From Hamiltosporidium tvaerminnensis (Eukaryota; Microsporidia; Dubosqiidae), in NCBI GenBank assembly GCA_022605425.2, contig CM061246.1:1609501-1673500 (forward strand): a stretch of DNA of 64,000 nucleotides, written 5' to 3'. A program made the translations under genes and the position numbers. The notes under the pieces are model-generated. The model was not told the origin of the DNA and did not search any database. It saw only the letters and a program-made list of their open reading frames with translations. Of the stretch, positions 11,252 through 22,423 are shown piece by piece. Position 1 is the stretch's first letter. Each line of letters begins with the position of its first letter.

Positions 11252-11985
11252 TATTTAAAAGTATCACATCTTTTTAGAATAGTGGCAAGTGTTATATTTG
11301 TTTTCGTGACATTAACGCAGTTCTAAGTTTAACACAAATGACTACTGCCCCAACACTCCATCGGTAACCCCTGCGATACCTACGTCCCATAGCCTTTCAT
11401 TTACCAGGTGTGTAGAACCCAATTAATAGGCGAGGAAGTTGCCCGGAGTCCTTAATGTCCGTTGCATGGAGTGTGATCGAAGGCCGAAGCTCTCGAGCTC
11501 CTCCTAGACTAAGCAGCATTCCCACTTACTCTACACTTTCTGAACCCAATAAACTTCTAGCTAAGATATATTTCAGAGATTTACATGGGGTCCACCTAGA
11601 CAGTGCAATGTCATACCAACAGGTATAACCTGCTACTTAGCTCTCCCGGCTTTAAATGGTTTTTTGTTTTAAGTCTCTTAGACGCTAAGTCTTCTGACCC
11701 GAGTGAGCAAGGCTAGGTTTCCATGCTTTTACATGGTAATTACCTACAAGTCTAGCTGCAGTCTGCAATCTGGTTACATAAAAAACTACAAATAAATTTT
11801 TAGAAAAAGTTTCTCCATTTCTTAGACCTCTTCTCCTCATAACAACTCCCATGGAACAACCGAAGATGTAGTGTGGTTGTATTTCCACCAAAAATCCAAA
11901 CAATGACCTCACACCAGTTTCCCACACTCATTGCCAAGCAGAAAGTTTTTATGTGGTTATCCTCCTTCCACAAAAGAAGGAGATT
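11252..11985 (-). mobile_element. X-family noncoding repeat, near full-length (Xa, unit 1)
   Basis: A roughly 0.73-kb minus-strand repeat, homologous to the plus-strand copy at 19850-20576. The X consensus begins with a GGAGGATAAC head followed by TTTCTGCTT and AATGAGTGTG, and ends with AAGATGTGATACTTTTAAATA. This copy is preceded by a 7-bp stem hairpin (CTCCTTC/GAAGGAG) near 11961-11985. It carries an 80-aa frame (11685-11927) that is not kept in the plus-strand copies, so I treat it as noncoding. It is clearly less AT-rich than its surroundings. The outer ends are approximate. Confidence 0.8.
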
Positions 11986-14269
11986 AAAAAGAAAATTTTA
12001 TATTTTAGGTATTATAAGAGTGAGATGATTATAAGCTATCTGTACGGATGAAATCGAGATTATAATTGAGATTGTGAAAATAAAAGTTTTTAGTTACAGT
12101 ATGGAACAAAAATGATGGCACTGTCACGTATAATTATTATATTAAACCCTGCCAATCGAACACTCATACTACATTTTCCTTCCTACGATCATTTTAGAAG
12201 ATTATAAGTTTGGTTTCTAAATATAAAACCGAAAGAAACACTGATTTTTATAATTTCCTATAACGAAACTTATGAATTTACATAATATCTTAACAATATT
12301 TTCAAATTCATATTTTTAAGCGAAATGTTTGAAGCTGACTGGTTTTGTTATGAAATTTTACATATATTAAATATAAATATACCACCAGTTATCCCAAACT
12401 ATAGACAAGTTATTTGTATGTAATACTGGCAGAAGCGAGAAAAATTGTAAAAAAAGTCGGTAATTTTGAAGTGAAAGATATAGACTTCGGTTTTATAACT
12501 TATTAGGAACATTAAAATGTTCACCAAGCCGAAAAACAGCCTAATTATATATTCCCCTCATGAGTATAGAAAAAACTCAAATTATATTAAATCTATGTTA
12601 TGCCTGCAGTTTGATAACCCTGTAATTATGAATACCGTAAAACTTTGATTTAAACTAAGCTAATGATGATTTTCTCAAAGTAAATACATAAAAAATAAAG
12701 AATTTACAAACGATGGGACATGTATAAATCATGAAAAGATGTATTAAACTAGACTTTTTCAATGAGATGGTCTGTAATATTTTTTTTCATTTTGCATAAT
12801 TTTTTTAAGCCAAAAATTCAATAAAAACTACTTAAAACCTACTTTACGCATGTATGCATTTTTTGTATTTCAGCGGTCACTTGTTTTTTGTGGATACTAA
12901 ATTTCTTGTGATTTAGAGGCAACATTAGAATTTCGCCATATATAGTAAAAGTAAGTTGAAAGACCTACGAATTAGAGCTTCATAGTAAGATTTACCCAAA
13001 AAATATTCAGTAGCAGGATTGCTACTTTTTTATATAAATGATATAGTTTTAAAGTGTAAACTATAAAAGAATATAGCTGAGAAAACCAATAAAGCGTTTA
13101 ATCTGAAGAGGTTTATGCAAAACTAATGTCAAGTGTTAAAAGAATTTAAACACTAGATTGTAGGAAAAATATTAATTCTACAACTAATCTAGATGAAATA
13201 TTGTTAATTTCTATCATATAGAACCATGGAACCTAAAATGGCAGAATTGAAAGTTGGGTAATGCAATGCATTCAGTAGTGATTAAAGAAAATATGTTATT
13301 TATTTCCCAAGAAAGTTGAGAGAAGGTAACCAGATTAAATACGTTCTGCTTAGCAATGAGTATGTACATTCGTATTGAAATCATTGATATCATTTTGCTG
13401 TATAAATAACCCCCGATGATCTATAGGCTATACCTGTAACCTCGAGTTTAAACAGATCTAATAAAACAGATGAAAAACTTTCATTTGGACACCATCGACC
13501 CGAAATTTAAAATCAGAATGGTCTAAGTATGTATTTCCTTCAATATACTGAGTTTTTCGCTTATTTAGAACTGAAATTTGATAAGGTTTGCACTGTTTTA
13601 AGCTTTGTAGATAAGATAAGCTTTTGAAATTCGTAAATTATCTGAAAAACGTAAGTGAAATTTTAAACAAAGCAGAATTCTAGAAACATGAAATCATATG
13701 ACCTATCCACATTTAACAAAATTCTTCTTAGAACAATATTTAAGATAAAAAAAATGTATTAATGAAACCTCTCAACTAGCAAATTTATAAAAAGAAGATA
13801 AAAAATTAAACTTCATTCTAAATTATATAATGCTTAAAAATAAACGTAAAAATAATAGGAGTCTTCAAGATGGATAAAGTCAAAAAATCAAAGCTTTATG
13901 AAACATTGTTGCAAAATCCTGAATATAAATGTTTTCCGTAAAGCAAAAGTTAATTTTATTCATAAAAATGTATCTGCTAAAAAAACATAGCAATTTTCAA
14001 CTCTATATTAAAATAACTCAATTTTTAATGACTTAAAGATATAAAGACGACGTTAGGTCTATTCTTCTACTTAATTCAAAAAACATAGAAGTTTGTTTTG
14101 AAAATAAAGTCACGTGTGTTTAAATCTTTATAAAAAAATCCATTTAAAAATAAAATTTAACATTATAATGAAAATTTATGTTAAAAATCAAACATTAGGC
14201 ATATAAATTTGTTTTAATTATGTACCAAACCAGATTTCAGTTGTTTAGGCAAGAACCATAGCTAAATTC
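11986..14269. other. Gene-free stretch with a decayed X-like head near 13310-13400
   Basis: No frame is conserved between units. Around 13310-13400 the motif order AAGGTAAC, TTCTGCTTAGC, AATGAGTATG resembles a worn head of the X family on the plus strand. The rest shows nothing recognisable. A short translated stretch near 13010-13060 hints at a reverse-transcriptase motif but is surrounded by stops and was not accepted. Confidence 0.5.
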
Positions 14270-14515
14270 TTCTCGCTTTCACTCTCGGCACTAATGCTTT
14301 GGTATAGACTTGAGCTCCCTCAGTAATGCCGCTCATCTGTCTCCTTTCAGTAGGTTCGTTTTTTTGGGTTTCGTAACAAGGTGGTTTTAAACGGTGAGTG
14401 TTAGCCGTAGGCCAACCCCTAACCTGGAAGACCAGTCCATTTTAGTCGCCTCTTATGATAAGCAAAGAATACTTCAAGCGATTTCTGCAGTCGGAAAGGT
14501 GGGAAATTTATCTCA
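14270..14515 (-). repeat. Y-family SINE-like repeat (minus copy, unit 1)
   Basis: Read on the minus strand, this block contains TTATCATAAGAGGCGACTAAAA, then a stretch leading to TTTAAAACCACC and ACGAAACCC, and finally TTAGTGCCGA. The plus-strand block at 16121-16395 has the same motifs in the same order and spacing, so these are diverged copies of one repeat about 0.25 kb long. No frame is present. It is richer in G and C than its flanks. It looks like a short interspersed element, but I could not confirm polymerase III boxes. Confidence 0.65.
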
Positions 14516-15660
14516 CATAGTTAATCAAAAAGCCTATAAATCACGACGTTTTATCCTATAAACTGGGTGTTATTATCAGTTAATTATATACACAATTTCA
14601 TTTGATATTCTGGGAAGTATTGCAACAAAATAGCATAAAATATATCTTGAATACTACAAACTATACAAACGGAGAGAATGCATTCACTTAATATTACTCA
14701 AAAAAGTCGAAATGATATCATATGACCGAGGAAAAATACTTTATTCGGGTGCAAATGGCGAAAAAGGCTGAGAATGAGCATCAATGAGTTATATTCGAGG
14801 ATTCAAATGTATTAAAGCAATTTTTTTTTGAAGAAATTCAATAAAATCAGATAGGAACAACTAAGTAAAAACAGAAGTAACAACTCCATATTTTTGAAAA
14901 AGTAATCACAAAAAAAATGTAAAGAATCAGATTTGAAGGTGAAACTTAATTCTTTACAGAGATGGAAAAAATATATGAAAGAGTTAAATGTTTTTAAAAT
15001 TAAAAGTCTAGAATATTTTTTTCAAAAAAAGTAATTTAATTTAGTAAGTTTTCCATTCTATTTTTTATTCGTTCAATAAAACCACAATTCTAAGTTCACT
15101 TAAAAATTCGTAATTATAAATTCTTATAATATCCCCTCATTGGTAATCAAGTCATTTATACACAAATTTGTTGGAGTCTTTAAACCAAACTTGTGGCAAT
15201 GACTAGATTACTTATTTTATAGACTTATCTAATGTGGTAATGTTTTATGTAAAATTGTGTCTTGGTGAGTTATTTCTTCAAATACTATTACTTTTTTTAT
15301 TATTCTTTTCTTTCGTACATTTGACACCTTTTAGATACACCGAGTCAATGGTTTAAATGTGGTAATTTTTTCAGCAATTTATTTAATATTTATTTCGATA
15401 TCCGTAAGCTTAATACATTCTCGCTTGTTTGGGACAAAACTTGAATTAAAATGTTGTATGTATAGATGCTTTGTCAACATATATTACATACTAGCCTTTG
15501 GTGTTCCTACACTCTTCTGTTCTTGGTTAGGACTTAAATGCTCTTTTTAAATAATAAAAAAACAATTTAAATGATCTGTTAAATGTAATTTGTTCTGATT
15601 AATATGCCTCTATATTTATCCATATAAAAATTTACATAGATTATATTAAAATATTTATTG
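14516..15660. other. Noncoding spacer including the empty target site of element B
   Basis: Positions 15589-15603 (TTTGTTCTGATTAAT) correspond to the 15-bp duplication that flanks element B in unit 2, so this is the empty site, with two base differences. The block from about 15000 to 15430 is nearly identical in unit 2 although the DNA before and after it is diverged. A 63-aa frame at 15359-15550 is disrupted in unit 2 and is not accepted as a gene. Confidence 0.65.
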
Positions 15661-15664
15661 CGAT

Positions 15665-16035
15665 AAAGTTGGTGAGAAGAGGATAACTTCATAAAAAGCT
15701 TTCTGCTTGACAATGAGTATGTGAGATCGGTTTAAAAATTATTGATTATATTTTAGGTGGAACCAAAACTAATCAAATTTATTGTTTTTCCGTTAAATTT
15801 TTCTATCGAGGAAAGATTCTAAGAAATGATGAAAATATTACTGTAAAGTTAGTTTGTAGTTTTTTAGTAACTAGTTGTGAAACTATTGCCAACATATTGA
15901 TTTTATCCCCATGCACAGGCATTTAAACCCGATTTTCATTATCATATTAGAATACTTGGTATCTATGAAAATGCTAAAATTATATTCTTTAAAAAGTCAG
16001 GTATTTGAAGGAAAAGACTATGCCTGCTGATATTA
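15665..16035 (+). repeat. Diverged X-family copy (Xc, unit 1)
   Basis: GAGGATAACTTCATAAAAAG followed by TTTCTGCTTGAC and AATGAGTATGTGAGAT matches the X head. Further on, GATTCTAAGAAATG and TTTGTAGTTTTTTAGTAAC match positions about 20000-20050 in the plus-strand X copy. The 3' half of X is missing or unrecognisable. This looks like an old insertion. The ends are approximate. Confidence 0.55.
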
Positions 16036-16120
16036 TATTGCAACGTCAATGCGAAATTATGTAGTCGCCAAAATGTATCCGAGTCGAATCTATTGATTTC
16101 TTTTAAGTTTAAAAAGTTAA

Positions 16121-16395
16121 GACCCTGCTGATTTTTTGGAAAGCCAAGGGTGAGCTTTTTTCACCATGCCGGCGCAGGATTGGCTTATAATATCCTCTGC
16201 TTGTCGTAATACCCGAATAAAAGGAACTAAACTTCTAATCTGGAGGTGTACGTAGGCCTTGCAACCATTCCTTTAAAACCACCATATTGCGAAACCCGAA
16301 GAAGTAAACAAACGCACAGAAAAAATACCGAGAAGATATAACCGAGGGTGGTCAAGGCTCGTACAGGGCTGTAGTGCCGATGATTATTGTGATAA
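16121..16395 (+). repeat. Y-family SINE-like repeat (plus copy, unit 1)
   Basis: A second copy of the Y repeat, with CTGCTTGTCGTAATACCCG, TTTAAAACCACC and GCGAAACCC, ending in GTAGTGCCGATGATTATTG. The end resembles the short-motif tails of SINEs. It contains a GC-rich core (GCCGGCGCAGG) in otherwise AT-rich DNA. Its unit 2 counterpart is almost identical, with only about two differences over the surrounding 0.8 kb. Confidence 0.65.
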
Positions 16396-17941
16396 AAATT
16401 TTTTGTTTCGTTTCGGAGTCGAAATATTCTTGGGCATAGAAGAAATATAGCAATATTGTGTAAAAACTAAACTTCCGAGAAGTTATTGTTTAAATAAAGA
16501 AAAAAATGTCGGAAATCGCTATGCAGAAACCTCGATAAAGTCCCTCGAAACGGAGTAATTTAACTAAAATAAATATAACTTTTAACTTTCTAAGTGTTAA
16601 GAGTCACTTAACCCAAGAAATACGCGAAAAAAATTTGCGCAAACGAGTTTTAACACCAAGAATGTAAATTTTGGCACTTTATAATGTAGCGAGAAATTTT
16701 GAATTGACTAAAAAATCAAAAAGGATCACATTTACTCTGTTCGCATTACTTAACAAAAATTAGTCGGAATTGTTGAAAAAGAATTCAAAAAAATGTGGCT
16801 TATTTATAAATTGTTTATAACTTTTATATGGTGTAGTGATTTTCAATTGAGCTGTTGGGATAGTATCTCACTAGATATTATATAAAGTACTTTGATTTTC
16901 TAAATAATAGTGAGAAAGCAGGAATAATTTAGTCAGTGGTTCTAAAAAAAACAGTTGTATTCATTTATTACCGACGAAGAAATTCAGAGTCATGGGTATA
17001 TGCTGATGAAAGACATGAAAATATGCAATAAATAAGCCGAAATAAACTAAAACTATATTTTATTACAAACACTTACCAATAATAAATAAGATGTTCTGGA
17101 AAGAAACACCAAAACCGATATATCATAGTTAAATTTGAAACATAATTTAAGTATGAAAGAAAGTCTAAATAATACAGGAAATATAATAGGACAGCGTGAA
17201 TAAATTAAAATTTAAAAACATGACAATATTAAACAGATTTAATTTTTATTTTAGTGATTTAAAAATATATAGACAGATTTTAGCAGGCTTAAAAATATCA
17301 TAGGAAGAGCTTATTTGTTTGGATTATACAAAAAAATTCAGCAGCATTTAGCTTAGAGAATTAACTATTCGACGAAATTCTCGCCTGTGTAACATTTTAA
17401 TAATTTTAATCATAATTAATACAAAAATCCACTCAAACTTCCTCTATAACTGTTAGATTTAGCAATTTATTTCGATCGAGCTTCAAGTGTCGAATAATCA
17501 GTATAACACTTTTTGTACAGGCCCTTTATTTTTACAAATTTAGCTTCTATAATTTAATCAAATCATTGGAGCACATATATTTTAAATTAAATAAGAAAGA
17601 TAATCATATTGCAAATATTTAAAAAAAAATAATGATTATCTTTTCCATTATATTTTGATTTCTATTTTTATTTGCATAAAGTTGACAAGATAATCCTTCA
17701 TACTATATTCGCAGATGAAGTTAAACGCTTATAAACGGTTATGAATCCTGTCAATATAAAATTAGGATTACAATAATATTTTATTAGCTCACAATATATT
17801 AGTAAAGATATTGCACATAATTTGAATGGAAAAATGTAGTCAGAAGAAATTTTTAATAGCATCAATTTCGGTTTTTAATATTATAAGGGATCCTAAATAA
17901 TATTTAAGAACACGCATATAAACATATATACGTATTTAGAA
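16396..17941. other. Noncoding region downstream of the orphan 460-aa gene
   Basis: No supported frames. Positions 16500-17000 differ from unit 2 at several percent, whereas 17000-17940 are nearly identical, one of the abrupt identity switches in this duplication. Nothing else is recognised. Confidence 0.6.
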
Positions 17942-19324
17942 CTAAATCCCTGCGCTTGTTTGTTTAAAATAAAAATAATTTAACCTCCAAATCATTTTTC
18001 TTGTTATGATATCTTTAAATCGCCTAGAAGTAAGACCTGGGTTCATAAAAACTTTAGAAACATAATGTAAAAAAAGATTGGATGTTTTTATAAATTGTAT
18101 ATAATTAACATATTTAGGTAATTTATCATATGAAATCATTTTTTCTAAATTATTTATGTTTTCAAGTATCCATTTTTTGAAATTATTATTAGAAATTCTC
18201 CTATCTTTTGCAAAATAATTCAAAGTGATTTCATCACAAAGTATTCTTTTATATGTTAAAGTAAGATCATTAAAAAGATGTTGTATACTTTTATTTCTCT
18301 TATAAGACTCGACAGTAATTTGAGCTCGTATATATCTTTTGATGTCAATATCTTTATTCCCAGGCTTTTGCTTTAGAGAATCATGGTTAGAAACCATTGA
18401 AGCTAGAAAAATCATACTTTCGGTCGGTAACAAAACAAATACATCAAATAACATGCCCGGCATTCCTGAACAAATATACTCAGGCGAAAAAACTCTATCA
18501 TAATGAGAATATAAAAAATCTACCTTTGATATGCTCTCAAATATTGTATATATACTTTCTTTTCCAAGTGTTATACAAATATTTTTTAGCATCCTCGATA
18601 TCAAACTAAATGAATACGAAATATTGCTTTGATTTTTAAGAAATATGTATGAGAATTCATTTTGTCCATTTCCTTCATAATCTACAAATATGAACGGTTT
18701 TAAAACGTCATAATTATACTCCATAATTGCTTTTATAACCTTCAAACACCATGGAATATATAAGACATTATTTACAAGATTTGAATCATTACATAGCGTA
18801 TTTTTAATCCATATTGGTAAAATCAAAAATATTGGTTTTAAATATATCATAGGCATTCCTCTTGTTTTAAAAAGTATCATAATATTATTCTTAAATCTTT
18901 CTAACAATTCGCTTGAAATATTTCCCTTTAATTTACGACTATGAAAGAGCTTATTTACAGATAATTTTATGTTTTCAGTCAAATCAAAAACATCATTAAT
19001 ATGACAAATTATGTCTTTCAAGAAAATATCGTAATCATTCTCTAATAAAGGAAAAAAATATTCTAATTCGTAAATTTCATCTTTTGAACAAACACGTTGT
19101 AAAATTTCAAATACAGCATACTGATTCGTTTTACAGATACAGGCGTCATAAGCATTAACAACTTCGTATTCTAATCTTGAAGCAATATGTTTAAATTTAT
19201 TATTTCTGGCCAATAATTTTCGACTAAAATCAGATTTATCTTTGGTCAGGTGGATGTCCTTTGCTTTTTGCGGTTTGTATGAATCTCTTGAGGTGTCGAA
19301 AGATGTAGTTACATGATCAAACAT
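17942..19324 (-). CDS. Uncharacterised 460-aa protein, unit 1
   Basis: I do not recognise this protein. It is 460 aa long and looks predominantly alpha-helical, with a basic, Ser/Asp-rich first 45 residues (KPQKAKDIHLTKDKSDFSRK), many amphipathic Leu/Ile/Phe segments, and no signal peptide or convincing transmembrane span. The unit 2 copy is full length with roughly 20 amino-acid differences and no indels, which supports it as a real or recently active gene. The chosen Met is four codons after an in-frame TAA. A frame resembling an N-terminal extension overlaps the start in another phase (see the neighbouring pseudogene entry), so this could be the C-terminal part of a longer ancestral protein. 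The neighbours are noncoding repeats, which give no functional clue. Confidence 0.7.
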   Translation of the reverse strand: MFDHVTTSFDTSRDSYKPQKAKDIHLTKDKSDFSRKLLARNNKFKHIASRLEYEVVNAYDACICKTNQYAVFEILQRVCSKDEIYELEYFFPLLENDYDIFLKDIICHINDVFDLTENIKLSVNKLFHSRKLKGNISSELLERFKNNIMILFKTRGMPMIYLKPIFLILPIWIKNTLCNDSNLVNNVLYIPWCLKVIKAIMEYNYDVLKPFIFVDYEGNGQNEFSYIFLKNQSNISYSFSLISRMLKNICITLGKESIYTIFESISKVDFLYSHYDRVFSPEYICSGMPGMLFDVFVLLPTESMIFLASMVSNHDSLKQKPGNKDIDIKRYIRAQITVESYKRNKSIQHLFNDLTLTYKRILCDEITLNYFAKDRRISNNNFKKWILENINNLEKMISYDKLPKYVNYIQFIKTSNLFLHYVSKVFMNPGLTSRRFKDIITRKMIWRLNYFYFKQTSAGI

Positions 19325-19740
19325 GCATAATTATATGCTATGTTCGTTAACCCGGTATTATATTGAACAGCAGAGACAGGTATAATATTTGTTGGTTGTG
19401 TTTTGTTCAATAAAATATACCCAGCTATGCCAAATTCGGGATTATTACATAATAAAGCAGCATTGTAATAACACATTTGCGGCACAGGATAAAAATACAT
19501 CGTATTTTTGTCAGGCTGTAAATCTTCGGGTTGAGGAAGTGTGTTCTGAATGTTGTAACCATAATATTGCGAGTTATATGGAGTAGTGTGGCACTCATTT
19601 GATATAGGTGAGGATTCTTGTCAAGGAATTTGCTTCGGATCTAGCTGTTCGTCAGTGCTCCGTATCGTTGTGGCGCTATATATATTTGAAGATCTAATCA
19701 TATCTATAATTACCATACTTCTAATGTAATTGAAGCAAAT
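19309..19740 (-). pseudogene. Out-of-frame 5' extension of the 460-aa gene
   Basis: On the minus strand a protein-like frame runs from about 19740, is broken by one TGA (19621-19623), and continues to a stop at 19309, overlapping the 460-aa start by 16 bases in a different phase. Its composition is typical of a disordered N-terminus: Gln, Pro, Asn and Tyr, with segments such as NTLPQPEDLQPDKNTMYFYP. Either the ancestral protein was longer and a frameshift separated this part, or the resemblance to coding sequence is chance. The copy in unit 2 shares the TGA and has an additional stop. Confidence 0.4.
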
Positions 19741-19849
19741 CATTGGGTAATCATTTAAAACAATTTAAATATTATTTTTAGATAAAATATCTATTCGCCT
19801 ACAATTTAATAAATTAATTTAACAAATATATCTTTTTTAATAAAAGACT

Positions 19850-20576
19850 TGTGGAGGGAGGATAACACAATTAAAAAATTTCTGCTTTGAAATGAGTGTG
19901 TGAAACTGGTGTGAGATCATTGTTTGGATTTTTGGTGGAAATATAACCACACTACATCTTCGGTTGTTCCATGGGAGTTGTTATGAGGAGAAGAGGTCTA
20001 AGAAATGGAGAAACTTTTTCTAAAAATTTATTTGTAGTTTTTTATGTAACCAGATTGCAGACCGCAGCTGAACATGTAGGTAATTGCCATGTAAAAGCAT
20101 GGAAACCTAGCCTTGTACCCTCGGGTTAGAAGACTTAGCGCCTGGGAGATATAAAAATAAAAACCATTAAAAGCCGGGAGAGCTAAGTAACAGGTTATAC
20201 CTGTTGTTATGACATTGCACTGTCTAGGTGGACCCCATGTAAGTCTCTAAAATATATCTTAGCCAGAAGTTTATTGGGTTCAGAAAGTGTAGAGTAAGTG
20301 GGAATGCTGCATAGTCTTGGAGGAGCCCAAGAGGGGGCTTCGGCCTTCGTTCACACTCCATGCAACGGACATTAACAAACACCGGGCAACTACCTCGCCT
20401 AGTAATTAGGTTCTACACACCTTGTAAATGAAAAGCTTTGGGACTTAGGTTTCGAAGGGGTTACCGATGGAGTGTTAGGGTAGCGGTCATTTATTTTAAA
20501 CCTAGAACTGCGTTAATGTCATGAAAACAAATATAACACTTGCCACTATTTTAAAAAGATGTGATACTTTTAAATA
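19850..20576 (+). mobile_element. X-family noncoding repeat, full-length (Xd, unit 1)
   Basis: This is the best plus-strand copy of X. It has the GGAGGGAGGATAAC head, then TTTCTGCTTTG and AATGAGTGTG, a middle section with the near-perfect hairpin AACAGGTTATACCTGTT (about 20210-20226), a GC-rich section with GGCTTCGGCCTTCG, and the 3' end GATGTGATACTTTTAAATA. No frame longer than about 80 codons is shared with the minus copy at 11252-11985. It is followed by an AT-rich spacer ending in AATTCTTTCTTA. Confidence 0.8.
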
Positions 20577-20644
20577 AAATGTTGTTAAAAAAATACATAC
20601 TTATTAAATATTTTAAAATTATTTAATTATATAATTCTTTCTTA

Positions 20645-20916
20645 ATGCTGCATAGTCTTGGGGGAGCCCAGGGGGGGCTTCGGCCTTCGATCACACTCCA
20701 TGCAACGGACATTAACAAAAACCGGGCAACTGCCTCGCCTATTAATTAGGTTCTACACACCTGGTAGATGAAAGGCTTTGGGACGTAGGTATCGCAGGGG
20801 TTACCGATGGAGTGTTGGGGTAGCAGTTATTTATGTTAAACCTAGAACTGCGTTAATGTCATAAAAACAAATATAACACTTGCCACTATTTTAAAAAGAT
20901 GTGATACTTTTAAATA
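20645..20916 (+). mobile_element. 5'-truncated X copy (Xe, unit 1)
   Basis: This repeats the last 270 bases or so of X, starting at ATGCTGCATAGTC and ending at GATACTTTTAAATA. It is preceded by AATTCTTTCTTA and followed, after a short tail, by AATTCTTTCTTAT. That is the layout expected of a 5'-truncated retrotransposed copy with a target-site duplication. It shares more sequence detail with Xa (such as GTAGGTATCGCAGGGG) than with the adjacent Xd. Confidence 0.75.
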
Positions 20917-20931
20917 AAGTATACTCTTTAT

Positions 20932-20944
20932 AATTCTTTCTTAT
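20932..20944. repeat. Target-site duplication, 5' side of retroelement A (unit 1)
   Basis: AATTCTTTCTTAT directly precedes the element start codon and recurs at 24955-24967 after the element's 3' end, giving a 13-bp duplication. A 12-base version of the sequence also precedes the truncated X copy. Confidence 0.75.
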
Positions 20945-21364
20945 ATGGGTAGAAAGAAAAATGTTAGCAGCGAAATATCAAAAAATACTAAAATAAAAGC
21001 CGAAAACGACGCTGATGTGGTTAAGAAAAGTGATAGTGGCAAACAAAAATGTGAGCTACACCTACCGGCGATTTCCCTACCTTACTTCTCCTTCACAACA
21101 ATAACACATCCACTACCAAGTTAAACATGCAGTAACATGCAAAATAGTGGGCTTGACACTTTAGCTTCGCCTAATACACCCCTCCTCTTCGGTTAAAGTC
21201 TCTGCGCGCGAGCCATCGTACGACATGACAAACCCCTGTGCTCTAGCTATTCCGGAAGGTAACAGGCTAATGGCATTGCAGACGATATTCGATTCTGTAA
21301 CAGCCGACCCGAAGGAATGGCCTCGAATTGTTTTTTTTTTGCAGTATAGAAAAGGTTTGAAAGA

Positions 21365-21847
21365 ATGCCAAGAAATGGCTGGACAGAGCTTCACAGGTAC
21401 TATAATGAGAAATTCGGCTGCAATGAAACTCTCGAAGTGTTAAAAAAATTGGCAAAAAGTGAGATAGGAAGGGAATTAATATCAGAAGCGGATGAAGAGC
21501 AACGTAGAATCGCCACTTGCCTCACTGATACATGCATCTTGACTGACACCACTGAGTACATAAACCTGAGAGATAAATTTTTTGGTAAAATCAAAGAAAT
21601 CTCGGAGAAGGAAATCGGAAAAGTAAGGGTACGAACTAGAAAACATACAAATGAATTGTTTGACAGTAAAGTTCCGGATCGTATTAATCGAGTAGTCATT
21701 GAATATGCCAAAGCTCATGTACCCGAGTCCATTACCGACGCGGCGCATATCATGCAAGCTGCACAGGTATGCTATAACGAGGCAGCACGTAAAGAGAAGT
21801 TTAGATTCGCTTGGAAGGAAAACATAAAAAGTAAAAGGCTAAGTTAG
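21365..21847 (+). pseudogene. Retroelement A, N-terminal region fragment (unit 1)
   Basis: A 160-codon remnant matching residues about 120-290 of the 314-aa N-terminal frame of element B, with shared MPRNGW, RRIATCL, LTDTT and AAQVCY motifs. The family function of this region is unknown to me; in R2-group elements it usually binds nucleic acid, but no zinc finger or Myb motif is visible. A frameshift separates it from the preceding fragment at 21225-21443, which carries the AIPEGN and DSVTA motifs. Confidence 0.75.
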
Positions 21848-22423
21848 TACTTTCTGTGATATTATTTATATCACAAAATATAATATTTTTATTTTATATT
21901 TTAAAATAAAAAAGAGGCGTGTGCAATCATGAACAAAATTAATAAAGACAAATTTTCTAAAAGCAATTCTTTCTTTACAACAACAAAGGAATAGTGAGAA
22001 GGAAGACGATCTTCTTGTTATAGACGTACTTCAAACTTAGCTGCCTTTTCGGAAATAACGGCACTTTCCAAAGATCTTCTCGAGAAGGCTCGTAAGCAGG
22101 AAAAGCTCTCCACTTCGGAAACGAAGAGCCTTAAGAACCTCATGCGAGAGTTTAATTTTAACTTGAGCAGTGTAACTGATCTTTCCGAGGCTTTAGTTAA
22201 GAAGAATGAGTCTTTGAATGTTTACGAGAAAAAAATTACGATGCATGAAAGTAGGAAGCAATTCCGAAAATAGAATCGTATGTTTGAGCTTTTCCGAGGT
22301 CAATTTTATCGTTGGTTATCTGAGCGTGTGGAATCCGAGCATGTGGTTAGCCGTGATGAAATTGTGAGTTTTTGGTCTACAATGTAGAACAAAAATAATG
22401 ACACAGTCACGTATGATGATTAT

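Noticed and set aside
11685-11927. 80-aa minus frame inside X (92 aa at 44025-44303)
   Set aside because: Not kept in the plus-strand X copies, and it begins and ends at different points in the two units.
13008-13060. Stretch translating as GLLLFYINDIV, reminiscent of a reverse-transcriptase motif
   Set aside because: Only about a dozen residues match, flanking phases are full of stops, and no other RT motif could be placed at the right distance.
15359-15550. 63-aa plus frame in an otherwise conserved block
   Set aside because: The unit 2 copy has several substitutions and an indel that destroy the second half of the frame.
19850-20943. X repeats as the 5' untranslated region of retroelement A
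   Set aside because: Element B has no X upstream, Xa occurs with no retrotransposon after it, and the target duplication of A separates X from the A start codon.
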